Assembly: GCA_019359155.1 (NCBI GenBank)
Contig: JAHHHV010000005.1
Span: forward strand, 1-64,000
Source: Pegethrix bostrychoides GSE-TBD4-15B
Lineage (GTDB): Bacteria > Cyanobacteriota > Cyanobacteriia > Elainellales > Elainellaceae
Direction: 5' to 3'
DNA length: 64,000 nt
Made by a program: the position numbers and the translations under genes. This document shows, in pieces, positions 10,161 to 18,472 of this stretch (positions are counted from its first letter, which is position 1; the number at the start of each line of letters is the position of its first letter). Under the pieces are notes generated by a model. It did no database searches and was not told the origin of the DNA. It saw nothing but the letters and a program-made list of their open reading frames with translations.

Positions 10161-10178
10161 GTTACAAACTGTTACAAG
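10161..10178 (+). promoter_or_regulatory. Putative HLR1 (RpaB-type) direct repeat upstream of folE
   Basis: The sequence is GTTACAAA-CT-GTTACAAG: two 8-bp direct repeats separated by 2 bp. This fits the known HLR1 consensus (G/T)TTACA(T/A)(T/A)-N2-repeat of the cyanobacterial response regulator RpaB except for the last base. It lies 38 bp upstream of the folE start, in reverse orientation relative to the gene. Binding is an inference. Confidence 0.45.
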
Positions 10179-10216
10179 GCGCAAGCCATCGCCACAATCA
10201 GGAAGCCCCAACCAAG

Positions 10217-10933
10217 CTACAGCGCGCCTGCACTCGGCATCACCGTCAGTTCCTCAATCACTGCGCCCGCAGGCAGCAAGGCCGTATGCAGAATTGACTG
10301 AGCCACGGTTTCAGGGGTGAGCATCCGCGAGCGGTCGAAGTCAGCCTGTACCGTATCGGTATCCCAGAGCGGCGTATTCACCGAGCCGGGGCAGAGCGTC
10401 ACGACGCGAACGCCATGCTGCCGCTCCTCTGCCGCCAAGGTCTTGGACAGCGCAATCAGTCCAGCCTTGCTGACGTTGTAAGCGCCCCAGCCCGGAAATG
10501 CCTGATAGCCTGCAATCGAAGCGACGTTGATCACCATACCCTGGCGCTGGCGCAGCATCGGCAGCAAGACCTGAATGCACTGAAACACACTGGTGAGATT
10601 TAGCGTCAGCACCTGCTGCCAGTCAGCTAGCGGGGTTTCTAGCAGGTTTCCGGTGTAGGCCATGCCCGCATTGTTGATCAAGAGATCAACAGGAAACTGC
10701 TCGATCGTTGTCTCTAGCGCAGGCCGAATCTGGCTGAGCTGACTCAGATCCAGCGTGATACTCTGGACATTTACCCCCAGCGCCTCGGCTTCAGCGACGG
10801 CAGACTGAAGATCGGCCTGAGAGCGGCTGACCAAAATTAAATCAATGCCCGCTTTTGCAAAGGCAATTGCCGTGGCTCGGCCAATGCCCCGACTTGCGCC
10901 TGTAATCAAGGCGCGATGATAGGTCAAAGTCAT
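10217..10933 (-). CDS. Short-chain dehydrogenase/reductase (SDR)
   Basis: 238 residues of classical SDR type: NAD(P)-binding TGASRGIG at residues 13-20, NNAG near 86, catalytic Ser in NVASIAGY near 136, and YNVSK near 151. The substrate is not readable from sequence. It lies directly upstream of folE on the same strand. Sepiapterin reductases, which complete biopterin synthesis from the FolE product, are SDRs, so a pterin role is a reasonable hypothesis. A generic 3-oxoacyl or sugar reductase is equally compatible. Confidence 0.85.
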   Translation of the reverse strand: MTLTYHRALITGASRGIGRATAIAFAKAGIDLILVSRSQADLQSAVAEAEALGVNVQSITLDLSQLSQIRPALETTIEQFPVDLLINNAGMAYTGNLLETPLADWQQVLTLNLTSVFQCIQVLLPMLRQRQGMVINVASIAGYQAFPGWGAYNVSKAGLIALSKTLAAEERQHGVRVVTLCPGSVNTPLWDTDTVQADFDRSRMLTPETVAQSILHTALLPAGAVIEELTVMPSAGAL

Positions 10934-11153
10934 AAAGGTTTTCTAATCTCTGCCGCAGCGACAGGATGAGAAGGTAGTTGAAAAGCAGATGAACGGCGCG
11001 GACACAGACGGCTGATCTGGTCAGCGGCTGAATGAATTAAGTTTAAAAAAATGAGAGAATGTAAAAAAATGTTACTAAATATTATAACTCGACAAAAGCT
11101 TCTCTGGCATTCAGTAGCGGATTGTCGCGATTGTAGTAATTTGAGATCGCCGC

Positions 11154-12137
11154 TTAGCTCACAGCCTCAGTGAACTTGCCGATGCTACGAAACTTCTCAT
11201 AGCGCCAGTCTTTGAGCTGCTGTCGCGTCATGCCGGTGAGCCGATCCAGATTGGCAATCAGCGCCTGCTTCAAGGTGGTGGCGGCTTGCAGCGGATCAGA
11301 GTGCGCGCCACCAACGGGTTCTGGCAAAATCTGATCGATGATGCCCAGCCCTTTAAGATCGGGAGCGGTGATCTTCAACGCCTCTGCAGCCTGAGATGCC
11401 TTCGCCGCATCGCGCCAGAGGATGGCCGCGCAGGCTTCGGGGCTAGCCACCATATAGACCGAATGCTCAAACATCATTAGCCAGTCGCCAATCCCAATGC
11501 CTAGCGCCCCGCCTGACCCGCCCTCGCCAATCACCGTGCAGAGAACGGGGACTTCTAAGCGAAACATCTCGCGCAGATTATAGGCAATCGCTTCGCCCTG
11601 CCCCAAGCGTTCAGACTCAGCTCCCGGATCGGCTCCGGCGGTGTCAATAAAGGTAATAATCGGCATCCCAAACCGATTGGCATGTTCCATCAGCCGCATC
11701 GCCTTGCGGTAGCCGCTGGGAGAAGCCATGCCAAAATTACGCCGAATGTTGTCTTTGGTGTCGCGGCCTTTTTGGTGCCCCAAGATTACCACCGGACGAC
11801 CCGCCAGCCTTGCCAAACCGCCCACCAGCGCCAAATCATCCAGGCCGGTACAGCGGTCGCCATGCAGCTCGATCCACTCGTCGGTAATGGCTTGGATATA
11901 GTCGAGCGTGCTGGGGCGACGGGGATGACGCGCCACCAAGAGCCGCTGAGCCGGAGTGAGGCTGCTAAAAATTTCTTGCCGCAGCTGGGTGGCGCGTAGC
12001 TCTAGCTGCTGGATTTGCTCAGAGACATCTACGTCATTTTCTTCGGCCAGCTCGCGAATTTGGCTGATGCGAGCATCTAGCTCAACTAGAGGCTTCTCAA
12101 ATTCAAGCAGAATCGGCTTGCGATCAGGGTTGGTCAT
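11154..12137 (-). CDS. accA: Acetyl-CoA carboxylase carboxyltransferase subunit alpha
   Basis: 327 residues, the usual length. AccA pairs with AccD to move the carboxyl group from carboxybiotin to acetyl-CoA, the committed step of fatty acid synthesis. Recognised by the N-terminal coiled segment ([17 protein letters not shown]), [11 protein letters not shown] near 90, [11 protein letters not shown] near 121, and the oxyanion-hole region [15 protein letters not shown] near 207. The start ATG lacks a strong ribosome-binding site, as is common in cyanobacteria. Confidence 0.97.
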   Translation of the reverse strand: MTNPDRKPILLEFEKPLVELDARISQIRELAEENDVDVSEQIQQLELRATQLRQEIFSSLTPAQRLLVARHPRRPSTLDYIQAITDEWIELHGDRCTGLDDLALVGGLARLAGRPVVILGHQKGRDTKDNIRRNFGMASPSGYRKAMRLMEHANRFGMPIITFIDTAGADPGAESERLGQGEAIAYNLREMFRLEVPVLCTVIGEGGSGGALGIGIGDWLMMFEHSVYMVASPEACAAILWRDAAKASQAAEALKITAPDLKGLGIIDQILPEPVGGAHSDPLQAATTLKQALIANLDRLTGMTRQQLKDWRYEKFRSIGKFTEAVS

Positions 12138-12246
12138 GATTTAGGGAAAAATTGCAGGAGCTGCTTAGTCGTTGCGATCAGTTGCAACAGACATAAGCTA
12201 CAGAGCATTTTACCGCACTGGCTGGGCTGCTGACTGGGTTAGCGGC

Positions 12247-14079
12247 TTAAGGTGACTCAGCCAGATCCAACGCTGGCACGGCCATAACCGACAGCCGCAC
12301 CGCAAACGTGAGCTGATTTTCCGGGTTCGTCACCGTGATTTCTCCGCCCAGATGCTCCACGAGCCGTTTGATGATCGCCAAGCCCAGTCCGGTGCCACCC
12401 TGCTGCCGCTGATCGACCTCCACATTGCGATAAAAAGGCAAAAACAGCTTGGCCAACTCAGCCTCAGGCAGATTGATTCCAGAATTGCTCACCTGCATCT
12501 GCATCTGGGTTCCCGCCACCTGGATTTTGACGCTGATCAGCTGCTGCGCGGGCGTATATTTACAGGCGTTGTTCAATAGCTCAGTCAGGATGCGCCTGAG
12601 GCTCAGCCAGTCTAGATGCAAAGTCGGGCAGTCGGCTGTCACCTGAGCTTGCAGCCGCTGCTGATTGGCCTCGGCTCGATGCTGAAACGGCAGCAGCACT
12701 TCGCTCAGCCAGTCCTTCAGGTTCTGTGTTTCCAATTGCGCTGGCAGCTGGCTGCTCAGTCGCTGAAAATCCAGCAGGTCGTTGATAATTGCAAATTCCT
12801 GGCGGCATTCGTCTTCCAGAATTTGCAGATACTCCTCACGGTCTATGGGCGAATCGCTAATCTTGAGCAGCGTCACCGCGCACTGAATGTTGGCAACTGG
12901 CGCTCTCAGCTCATGCGAAGCCGTCCTGAGAAATTCAGCCTGCATCGCTTCATCAGCCTGAAGATGCGTGATCTGAGAGCGCAGCGCAGCTGATTCGCGC
13001 AGCCGATCGTTGAGGCCGACCGCCCCGCCTGTCAGCGTTACCAGCGCCAGCGGAGCCGCTAGCGGCAGCAATATCTGCGCTCTCAGCAGGCAGACAGACA
13101 AAATCAGCCAGACAGCCCAGAGGCCACCGACCGCTGCCACCTGCCGCAGCCAGCCCCGGCCGCTCAGCCCCCAGCTCAGCAGCGGCCCACCCAAGCTAAC
13201 CATTAGCAGCCAGCTCCAGCTCGGCAAAGGCCGCAGCGACTGCTGCTGAAGCAAATTTTGAATGATCGTGGCGTGCAGCATGACACTGCTGGCCGGCAAA
13301 TGCTGCCCGGAGTGCGGCGCAAACGGCATCATCAGCGGGTCAAGACCTGTGGCCGTCACGCCAACTAGGACAATTTTTCCAGCGAACTGCTGCGGGTCAA
13401 CCCGGCCCTGCACCACATCTGCAAAAGCATACTGCGGCAGGCTTTCGGCATTGCCAACCCAGTTAACGCCTAGCGGCTGATCGAGGTTTGGGGTCGGGAT
13501 TTGCTCCTGGATCAAATTACGGGCTTGCAGCGCTACTAGCCCTAGTACTGGCACAGCTGCAATCTGCGGCGACACCTGACGCACCAGACCATCACCATCA
13601 GGCTGCGTCAAGATATGTCCGGTTCCCAAGGCGTTTTGCCTCAGCGGCGCTACAGGCTCCAGCGGCGAACCCTGCTCATCCCAAGCCTGCGCCAAAATCA
13701 CCCGCCCATGTCGGCTAATTGCTTCAGCTAGCTGTAGGTCATCAGGGCTGGACTCAGAGAACAGCAGATCAAACACGGCAATGTTCTCTGGAGCCGCCGC
13801 CAAAACCTTGAGCAACTCTACGTAATATCGGCGCGGTAAGGGAAACCGACCGAGCTGCGCCAGACTCGCATCGTCAATTTTGATGAGAACCAACCGACTG
13901 TCCCAAGCCTGCTCGCCGCGCAGCCGAAACAGCGCCCGATAGCCGATTTGCTCCAGCGGCGTAAACAGCCCCAGCTTCAGCAGAATTAATAGCCCAGCGG
14001 CGGTTAGCATTCCCGGCAGCAGCCGAACCAGCTCGCTAGATTTTCTGCCTATCAGCCAACTAGATGAGTTCCAAATCAT
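12247..14079 (-). CDS. CHASE2-domain sensor histidine kinase
   Basis: 610 residues. One membrane helix near residues 20-37 is followed by an extracytoplasmic CHASE2 sensor (about 40-270), three closely spaced membrane helices (about 285-350), a HisKA dimerisation domain with phospho-acceptor SHELRAP near 390, and a HATPase with LLNNACKYT (N box) and GTGLGLAI (G2 box). The start overlaps the end of the FecR-domain gene by 20 bp, so the two are translationally coupled. FecR-CHASE2 pairs are common in cyanobacteria, and the FecR protein may be the periplasmic partner of the sensor. The ligand is unknown. Confidence 0.9.
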   Translation of the reverse strand: MIWNSSSWLIGRKSSELVRLLPGMLTAAGLLILLKLGLFTPLEQIGYRALFRLRGEQAWDSRLVLIKIDDASLAQLGRFPLPRRYYVELLKVLAAAPENIAVFDLLFSESSPDDLQLAEAISRHGRVILAQAWDEQGSPLEPVAPLRQNALGTGHILTQPDGDGLVRQVSPQIAAVPVLGLVALQARNLIQEQIPTPNLDQPLGVNWVGNAESLPQYAFADVVQGRVDPQQFAGKIVLVGVTATGLDPLMMPFAPHSGQHLPASSVMLHATIIQNLLQQQSLRPLPSWSWLLMVSLGGPLLSWGLSGRGWLRQVAAVGGLWAVWLILSVCLLRAQILLPLAAPLALVTLTGGAVGLNDRLRESAALRSQITHLQADEAMQAEFLRTASHELRAPVANIQCAVTLLKISDSPIDREEYLQILEDECRQEFAIINDLLDFQRLSSQLPAQLETQNLKDWLSEVLLPFQHRAEANQQRLQAQVTADCPTLHLDWLSLRRILTELLNNACKYTPAQQLISVKIQVAGTQMQMQVSNSGINLPEAELAKLFLPFYRNVEVDQRQQGGTGLGLAIIKRLVEHLGGEITVTNPENQLTFAVRLSVMAVPALDLAESP

Positions 14080-14971
14080 AGGACTGCTCTTGGCCTAGAG
14101 GGGTGATTACGGTAACCGTTAGCCGTAGTCGGGAAGGGGCAGGCAGCAGTAGGCTAAATCGCCCGTCTCGGTCAATTTCTTGCGGTTCGCCCTTGATCAA
14201 AACCGTGCTGGTCGGATCAACCTGTCCTTCCACCACAATCCGCCGAATGCTGCGCCGAATCACTCGCTCAACGCGGTACTCGAAGTTGGGCTGGTTGTTA
14301 AAAGGCACAGGCTGAGTTGGCGGCTCTCCCGGCAGCGTCACGTTCTGAAATCCGGCTGGAACCTCCACTTCCTCACCCTGAGCATCCGTCACAACCGAGC
14401 CTTCCAGCGTCGCTACACCCATTTTGCCAGTCGGCGATACCACCACCCCAAACTCAGTGCCTCTGACACCGCTCACGCCCGCTGGCGTTTCAATTTCTAG
14501 CCGAGAGTCTGGATTGGTGAAAGGACGCACCCGCAGCTGGACACGCCCTTTGTCAACCTGAAGCCGTGTGATTCGTCCATCGCTGGGCGTGATCTCTAGC
14601 GCCTTGATCAAAAGGCTAGTACGTTCCGCCACCTCTACAGTCCCAATCTGCGTATCGACTGCCAGCGTCGCGGTGGAATCACTACCCGTTGCCAGTCGAT
14701 CACCCACAGCTTGCAGCCGATCGCCCAAGCGAGCCGAGCGAGATCTGCTGCCCTGCTGATAGGTGACCGTGCCGCTAAGCTGCTGAACTTCTAGCCAGCG
14801 GTTGATCCGCACGTTCAGGCTGTCAGGCGCTGAGTAAATCGGAGAGATAACCAGCAGACTGAGCGCCCAGCCTAAGCCCAGCCAGAAGCCCAGCCGACGT
14901 AGTGAAGATCCCAGCAAGCCTAACAAACCTGGAAGCATTCGCGCTCGAATCGCCTGATTTACACTCAACAC
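14060..14971 (-). CDS. FecR-domain periplasmic protein
   Basis: 303 residues. An N-terminal membrane anchor (about 20-48) is followed by a FecR domain (about 60-175) with the typical GDRLQAVGDRLATG and ETPAGVSGVRGTEFGV blocks, then a beta-rich tail of FecR-associated or Big-like type. The start is a GTG at 14971; an ATG 33 bp further in is an alternative that would keep the anchor. The end overlaps the CHASE2 kinase start. A structural or signal-receiving partner of that kinase is the likeliest role. Confidence 0.85.
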   Translation of the reverse strand: MLSVNQAIRARMLPGLLGLLGSSLRRLGFWLGLGWALSLLVISPIYSAPDSLNVRINRWLEVQQLSGTVTYQQGSRSRSARLGDRLQAVGDRLATGSDSTATLAVDTQIGTVEVAERTSLLIKALEITPSDGRITRLQVDKGRVQLRVRPFTNPDSRLEIETPAGVSGVRGTEFGVVVSPTGKMGVATLEGSVVTDAQGEEVEVPAGFQNVTLPGEPPTQPVPFNNQPNFEYRVERVIRRSIRRIVVEGQVDPTSTVLIKGEPQEIDRDGRFSLLLPAPSRLRLTVTVITPLGQEQSYDLELI

Positions 14972-15140
14972 ACCTGCCTACTCTTTACACGTCGCTACAA
15001 CCTAACATCTAGCCTGTTTTAGCCTGTTTACTGCGAGTCTAGTGCTTGCAGCTGAGCATCGACAAGAATTGTTTACGCAATCTCTACAAATAGGGTCAAA
15101 ATTGTAGGAATCTACTGGTCAACTGCTGTCAGGAGTCGCT

Positions 15141-16325
15141 ATGTTAGCGCATCGCCCCATCTACTTAGACTGCCATGCTACCACGCCTCTTGATCCGCTG
15201 GTGCTGGAAGCCATGCTGCCCTACTTCACTGAGCAGTTCGGCAACCCGGCTAGCGCGCATCAGTATGGCTGGGAGGCAGAAGCTGCCCTAGAGCAGGCGC
15301 GCCGTAGCATCGCCAGCGCCATCCAGGCTGAGTCGGCTGAAATTTTGTTCACCAGCGGCGCAACTGAGGCCAATAATTTGGCGATCAAAGGCGTGGCCGA
15401 AGCCTATCTTGCAAAAGGTCGCCACTTGATCACGGTTGCCACTGAGCATAGTGCTGTCCTCGACCCCTGCCGCTACTTGCAGACCATGGGCTTTGAGGTA
15501 ACGATCCTGCCCGTCCAGCCCGATGGCCTGATCGATCTCGATCAGCTCACAGCAGCCCTTCGCCCCGATACCGTTTTGGTTTCGGTGATGGCGGCCAACA
15601 ACGAGATGGGCGTGATCCAGCCGCTGGCTGCAATTGGCAAGATCTGCCGCAGCGCAGACGTCTTGTTGCACACCGATGCGGCGCAGGCGATTGGCAAGAT
15701 CCCGCTGGATGTCAAGGCAATGCAGATCGATCTGATGTCGCTGACGGCACACAAGCTGTATGGGCCAAAGGGGATTGGGGCACTTTACGTGCGACGGCGC
15801 AGCCCCAGAGTTCAGCTCGCAGCCCAGCTTCACGGCGGCGCTCAGGAGCGAGGACTGCGAGCCGGAACGCTCTACCCGCCGCAGATCGTCGGTTTTGCCA
15901 AGGCGGTGGAGCTAGGCTTAGCCAATCTAGAAACCGAGGCAGCGCGAACAATAGCCTTGCGCGACCAGCTCTGGCAGCGGCTGCAAGTCCTAGACGGCGT
16001 TCATCTAAACGGACATCCCAGCCAGCGGCTACCTGGCAATCTCAACGTTAGCTTTGAGGGCATCAGCGGTCAGGCACTCTTGCTCGGTCTACAGCCTGTC
16101 GTTGCCGTCTCTTCTGGCTCAGCCTGTAGCTCGACTCGGACTCAGCCTTCGCATGTACTGACGGCGCTGGGTCGCGCTCCCGAACTAGCCTATGCCTCAA
16201 TTCGGTTTGGCATCGGGCGTTTGAACACAGCCGCAGAGCTAGAGCAGGTGGCCACAGCAACGCTAGACACAGTCCGGGCGCTCCGCACTGCTAATCTGGC
16301 ATCGGATCTGACATCTGCCCGCTAA
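15141..16325 (+). CDS. Cysteine desulfurase (NifS/IscS family)
   Basis: 394 residues. A PLP enzyme that mobilises sulfur from cysteine for Fe-S clusters or thiolation. It shows YLDCHATTPLD at the N-terminus, the GATEANNLAIKG phosphate-binding segment near 75, HTDAAQAIG near 177, the Schiff-base lysine in LTAHKLYGPKG near 198, and the active-site cysteine loop VSSGSACSS near 322. The RAGTLYPPQIVG element marks the group-I (NifS/IscS) branch. Preceded by GGAG at a sensible distance. No iscU or scaffold gene is adjacent. Confidence 0.92.
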   Translation: MLAHRPIYLDCHATTPLDPLVLEAMLPYFTEQFGNPASAHQYGWEAEAALEQARRSIASAIQAESAEILFTSGATEANNLAIKGVAEAYLAKGRHLITVATEHSAVLDPCRYLQTMGFEVTILPVQPDGLIDLDQLTAALRPDTVLVSVMAANNEMGVIQPLAAIGKICRSADVLLHTDAAQAIGKIPLDVKAMQIDLMSLTAHKLYGPKGIGALYVRRRSPRVQLAAQLHGGAQERGLRAGTLYPPQIVGFAKAVELGLANLETEAARTIALRDQLWQRLQVLDGVHLNGHPSQRLPGNLNVSFEGISGQALLLGLQPVVAVSSGSACSSTRTQPSHVLTALGRAPELAYASIRFGIGRLNTAAELEQVATATLDTVRALRTANLASDLTSAR

Positions 16326-16327
16326 AT

Positions 16328-16873
16328 TCAGGTAGAAGCTCGCAGCTTTTGAGTATTTTCAACCAGGCTTTGGGCAAAAGCCTCGAATCGCTGCGCCAGC
16401 TTTTGATCCGCCAAGCTGCCGTCTGGTTTGAAGGCATTCCAGGCTTGGCCAATCGCAATCTGTTCAGGAATTGTCCAGGCGTGAATCCAGCGCAGAATCG
16501 TTCGCAAATCGTTGAGAGCGTTGCTGTTGACCTGACCGCCTAAGACGCTGATCACGCCCGTCACCTTACCCGAAAAATGCTCAAACCCCATCAGATCCAG
16601 CGCGTTTTTTAACACGCCGCTGACGCTGCCATGATATTCGGGCGTGGCCAGAATGATACCGTCTGCTTGCAGCACCGCCTGCCGAAGTCGCTCTACATCC
16701 GGGTAGTCTGGGTAGCTGTCGCCGCCATCGCAAAACGGCAGATTGAGCGTCCGCAAGTCGAAGACCTCAACCTCTGCGCCTTTGTCCGCCACCAGTTTGG
16801 CCGCAACCTCCAGCGCCTGCTGACTATAGGAGTCTGAACGCAGGCTGCCGCCGATTCCCACAATCTTAACCAT
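16328..16873 (-). CDS. NADPH-dependent FMN reductase family protein
   Basis: About 181 residues, flavodoxin-like. It shows GIGGSLRSDSYSQQAL at the N-terminus (FMN phosphate site) and TPEYHGSVSGVLKNALD near residue 75, the ChrR/SsuE-like NAD(P)H:FMN or quinone reductase signature. I chose the second of two in-frame ATGs, five codons downstream of the first, because a GGAGG lies 8 bp in front of it. It converges with the desulfurase gene at a 2-bp distance. The physiological acceptor (FMN, quinone, chromate) cannot be told. Confidence 0.88.
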   Translation of the reverse strand: MVKIVGIGGSLRSDSYSQQALEVAAKLVADKGAEVEVFDLRTLNLPFCDGGDSYPDYPDVERLRQAVLQADGIILATPEYHGSVSGVLKNALDLMGFEHFSGKVTGVISVLGGQVNSNALNDLRTILRWIHAWTIPEQIAIGQAWNAFKPDGSLADQKLAQRFEAFAQSLVENTQKLRAST

Positions 16874-16960
16874 GCTCCCATCCTCCAACTATCGTTACTC
16901 TCATGCTAGCGTAAGCAAACTCATAACGACTTTGACCAGATGGGGCAGATCGGACAGGGA

Positions 16961-17902
16961 TCAGATTTTGACTTTTTCCGGAGCAACTGGCTCGACTGGC
17001 TCAGCCGGCTCAGTAGGCTCGACCGACTTGTGATGCAGGCGAATTCCCAGAAACAGATCATAGATGAAGCTCCAGAAGCTCTTGCCTTCCAGTAGCCCTA
17101 GCGACTGGTGGCAACCTTTGGCATCGAGCAGTGGGCGCGTAGCTTCGTAGGCAGGCTGATATTTGTACCAGGGAATTGAAGGCCAGAGGTGATGAATCAG
17201 GTGGTAGTTCTGCCCCATAATCAGCAGGTTGAGCCAAGCGCTAGGATACACTCTGGCGTTTTTCCAGCGGCTGCGCTCCTGAAATGGCCGATGCGGCAGA
17301 TAGTCAAAAAACAGCCCCAGCGCCAGCCCTACGACCAGAGCGGGCGAGAACCAGTAGTTCATGATATAGCCCAAAAAGTCGTACTGCACAGCCAGATAGA
17401 CCACAGTTCCGACAAACAGCCGACTCAAGAACCACTCCAGCAGCTCATATTTGCGCCAAAGACGGCGCTTAAAGAAAAAGACCTCGTGATAGAAAAACCG
17501 AGCTGCAATTAGCCAGAGCGGCCCGCCAGTTGAGACAAAGTGATCGGGATCGTTGTCTGGGTCATTCACGTTGGCGTGGTGCTGCATATGGACGCGCGTG
17601 AACACCGGAAAGGCAAACCCCAGCATTAGGGCGCTGCCATGCCCCAACAGAGCATTGACGATCCGGCTGCGATGCGCCACGTTATGCGAGGCATCGTGAA
17701 TAACTGTGCCAACCAGATGCAGGGCAATCACGTTAATTGAAAAGCAAATCCAGTTGGGCAAGTCCCAGCACCAGTAGCCCCAGGTTGAGAGCGTTGCCAT
17801 GGCTACCGCCACCAAGAAAATCAGCAGGGTGGGATTCCAAGCGCCCGGTGGCCCCAAGAATTCTTTTGGCACGGTCAGGGGCCTGACTGCCTCCGACATC
17901 AC
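16961..17902 (-). CDS. crtR: Beta-carotene hydroxylase (membrane di-iron, CrtR type)
   Basis: 313 residues. It hydroxylates beta-carotene rings toward zeaxanthin in thylakoid or cytoplasmic membranes. The N-terminal SEAVRPLTVPKEFLGPPG block and the three histidine boxes HDASH (near 88), HMQHH (near 126) and HLIHH (near 236) are those of cyanobacterial CrtR. The family is also related to CrtW ketolases and fatty acid desaturases, but the overall pattern favours CrtR. The C-terminus carries a short Pro/Glu/Val repeat tail (PTEPAEPVEPVAPEK). A TAAT-rich, A+T-rich upstream region precedes the start. Confidence 0.88.
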   Translation of the reverse strand: MMSEAVRPLTVPKEFLGPPGAWNPTLLIFLVAVAMATLSTWGYWCWDLPNWICFSINVIALHLVGTVIHDASHNVAHRSRIVNALLGHGSALMLGFAFPVFTRVHMQHHANVNDPDNDPDHFVSTGGPLWLIAARFFYHEVFFFKRRLWRKYELLEWFLSRLFVGTVVYLAVQYDFLGYIMNYWFSPALVVGLALGLFFDYLPHRPFQERSRWKNARVYPSAWLNLLIMGQNYHLIHHLWPSIPWYKYQPAYEATRPLLDAKGCHQSLGLLEGKSFWSFIYDLFLGIRLHHKSVEPTEPAEPVEPVAPEKVKI

Positions 17903-18472
17903 GTTTCCTCTCCTAATAAAGCCATCACTCTACTCAAACCACCTAATTCTTTATCTTATTAAAGCTGCGAGCCTCGGCTCTAAAATCATCTGATCAGCCG
18001 TCAATCCTTCCTTGCGTAGTATAGGATACGGCAGGCCAGAGAATAAAGTTTTGTGAAATCAGCGGATCTAATCAAACTGCGGACTGATGCTACAGGATTT
18101 CTAATCTTTTCGCTAGTTTGATCGTGACTTGACTTGAGTTCAAGCCGTCATTTCAAGCAGGTTCCCAAGCTTGAACCCAAGCCTTCACAAACTCTACCCC
18201 AACAGAACTGACCGCACAGGCTGATGCGCCTTGAGCCACTCCACCCAAACCACCTTACCGAAATTCACTGAATCTTCATAGTTTGATTTGATACCAATTA
18301 AGCTGAGTCAATGGGCTTGACGATCCGTATATCCAACAGATTAGATAAGTCGAAGCATCGTGTTTTCTCAGTAAATTTCCGTAGTTTTTACAGTGCGCTC
18401 ACCTTGAGTAGCGAGCTGCGAACAGGCCAAGATTTCGGCTAGAACTGCCCTTCATTTTCTAGCAATTTTCCC
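17903..18472. other. 570-bp intergenic region between divergent genes
   Basis: It should contain the promoters of crtR (minus) and the large secreted protein (plus). A variant of the phrase aagcttgaacccaag occurs twice near 18135-18185. I see no coding remnant, no tRNA and no clear operator. Confidence 0.35.

Noticed and set aside
16961-17902. CrtW ketolase or fatty acid desaturase instead of CrtR
   Set aside because: The N-terminal KEFLGPPG block and the spacing of HDASH, HMQHH and HLIHH fit CrtR better.
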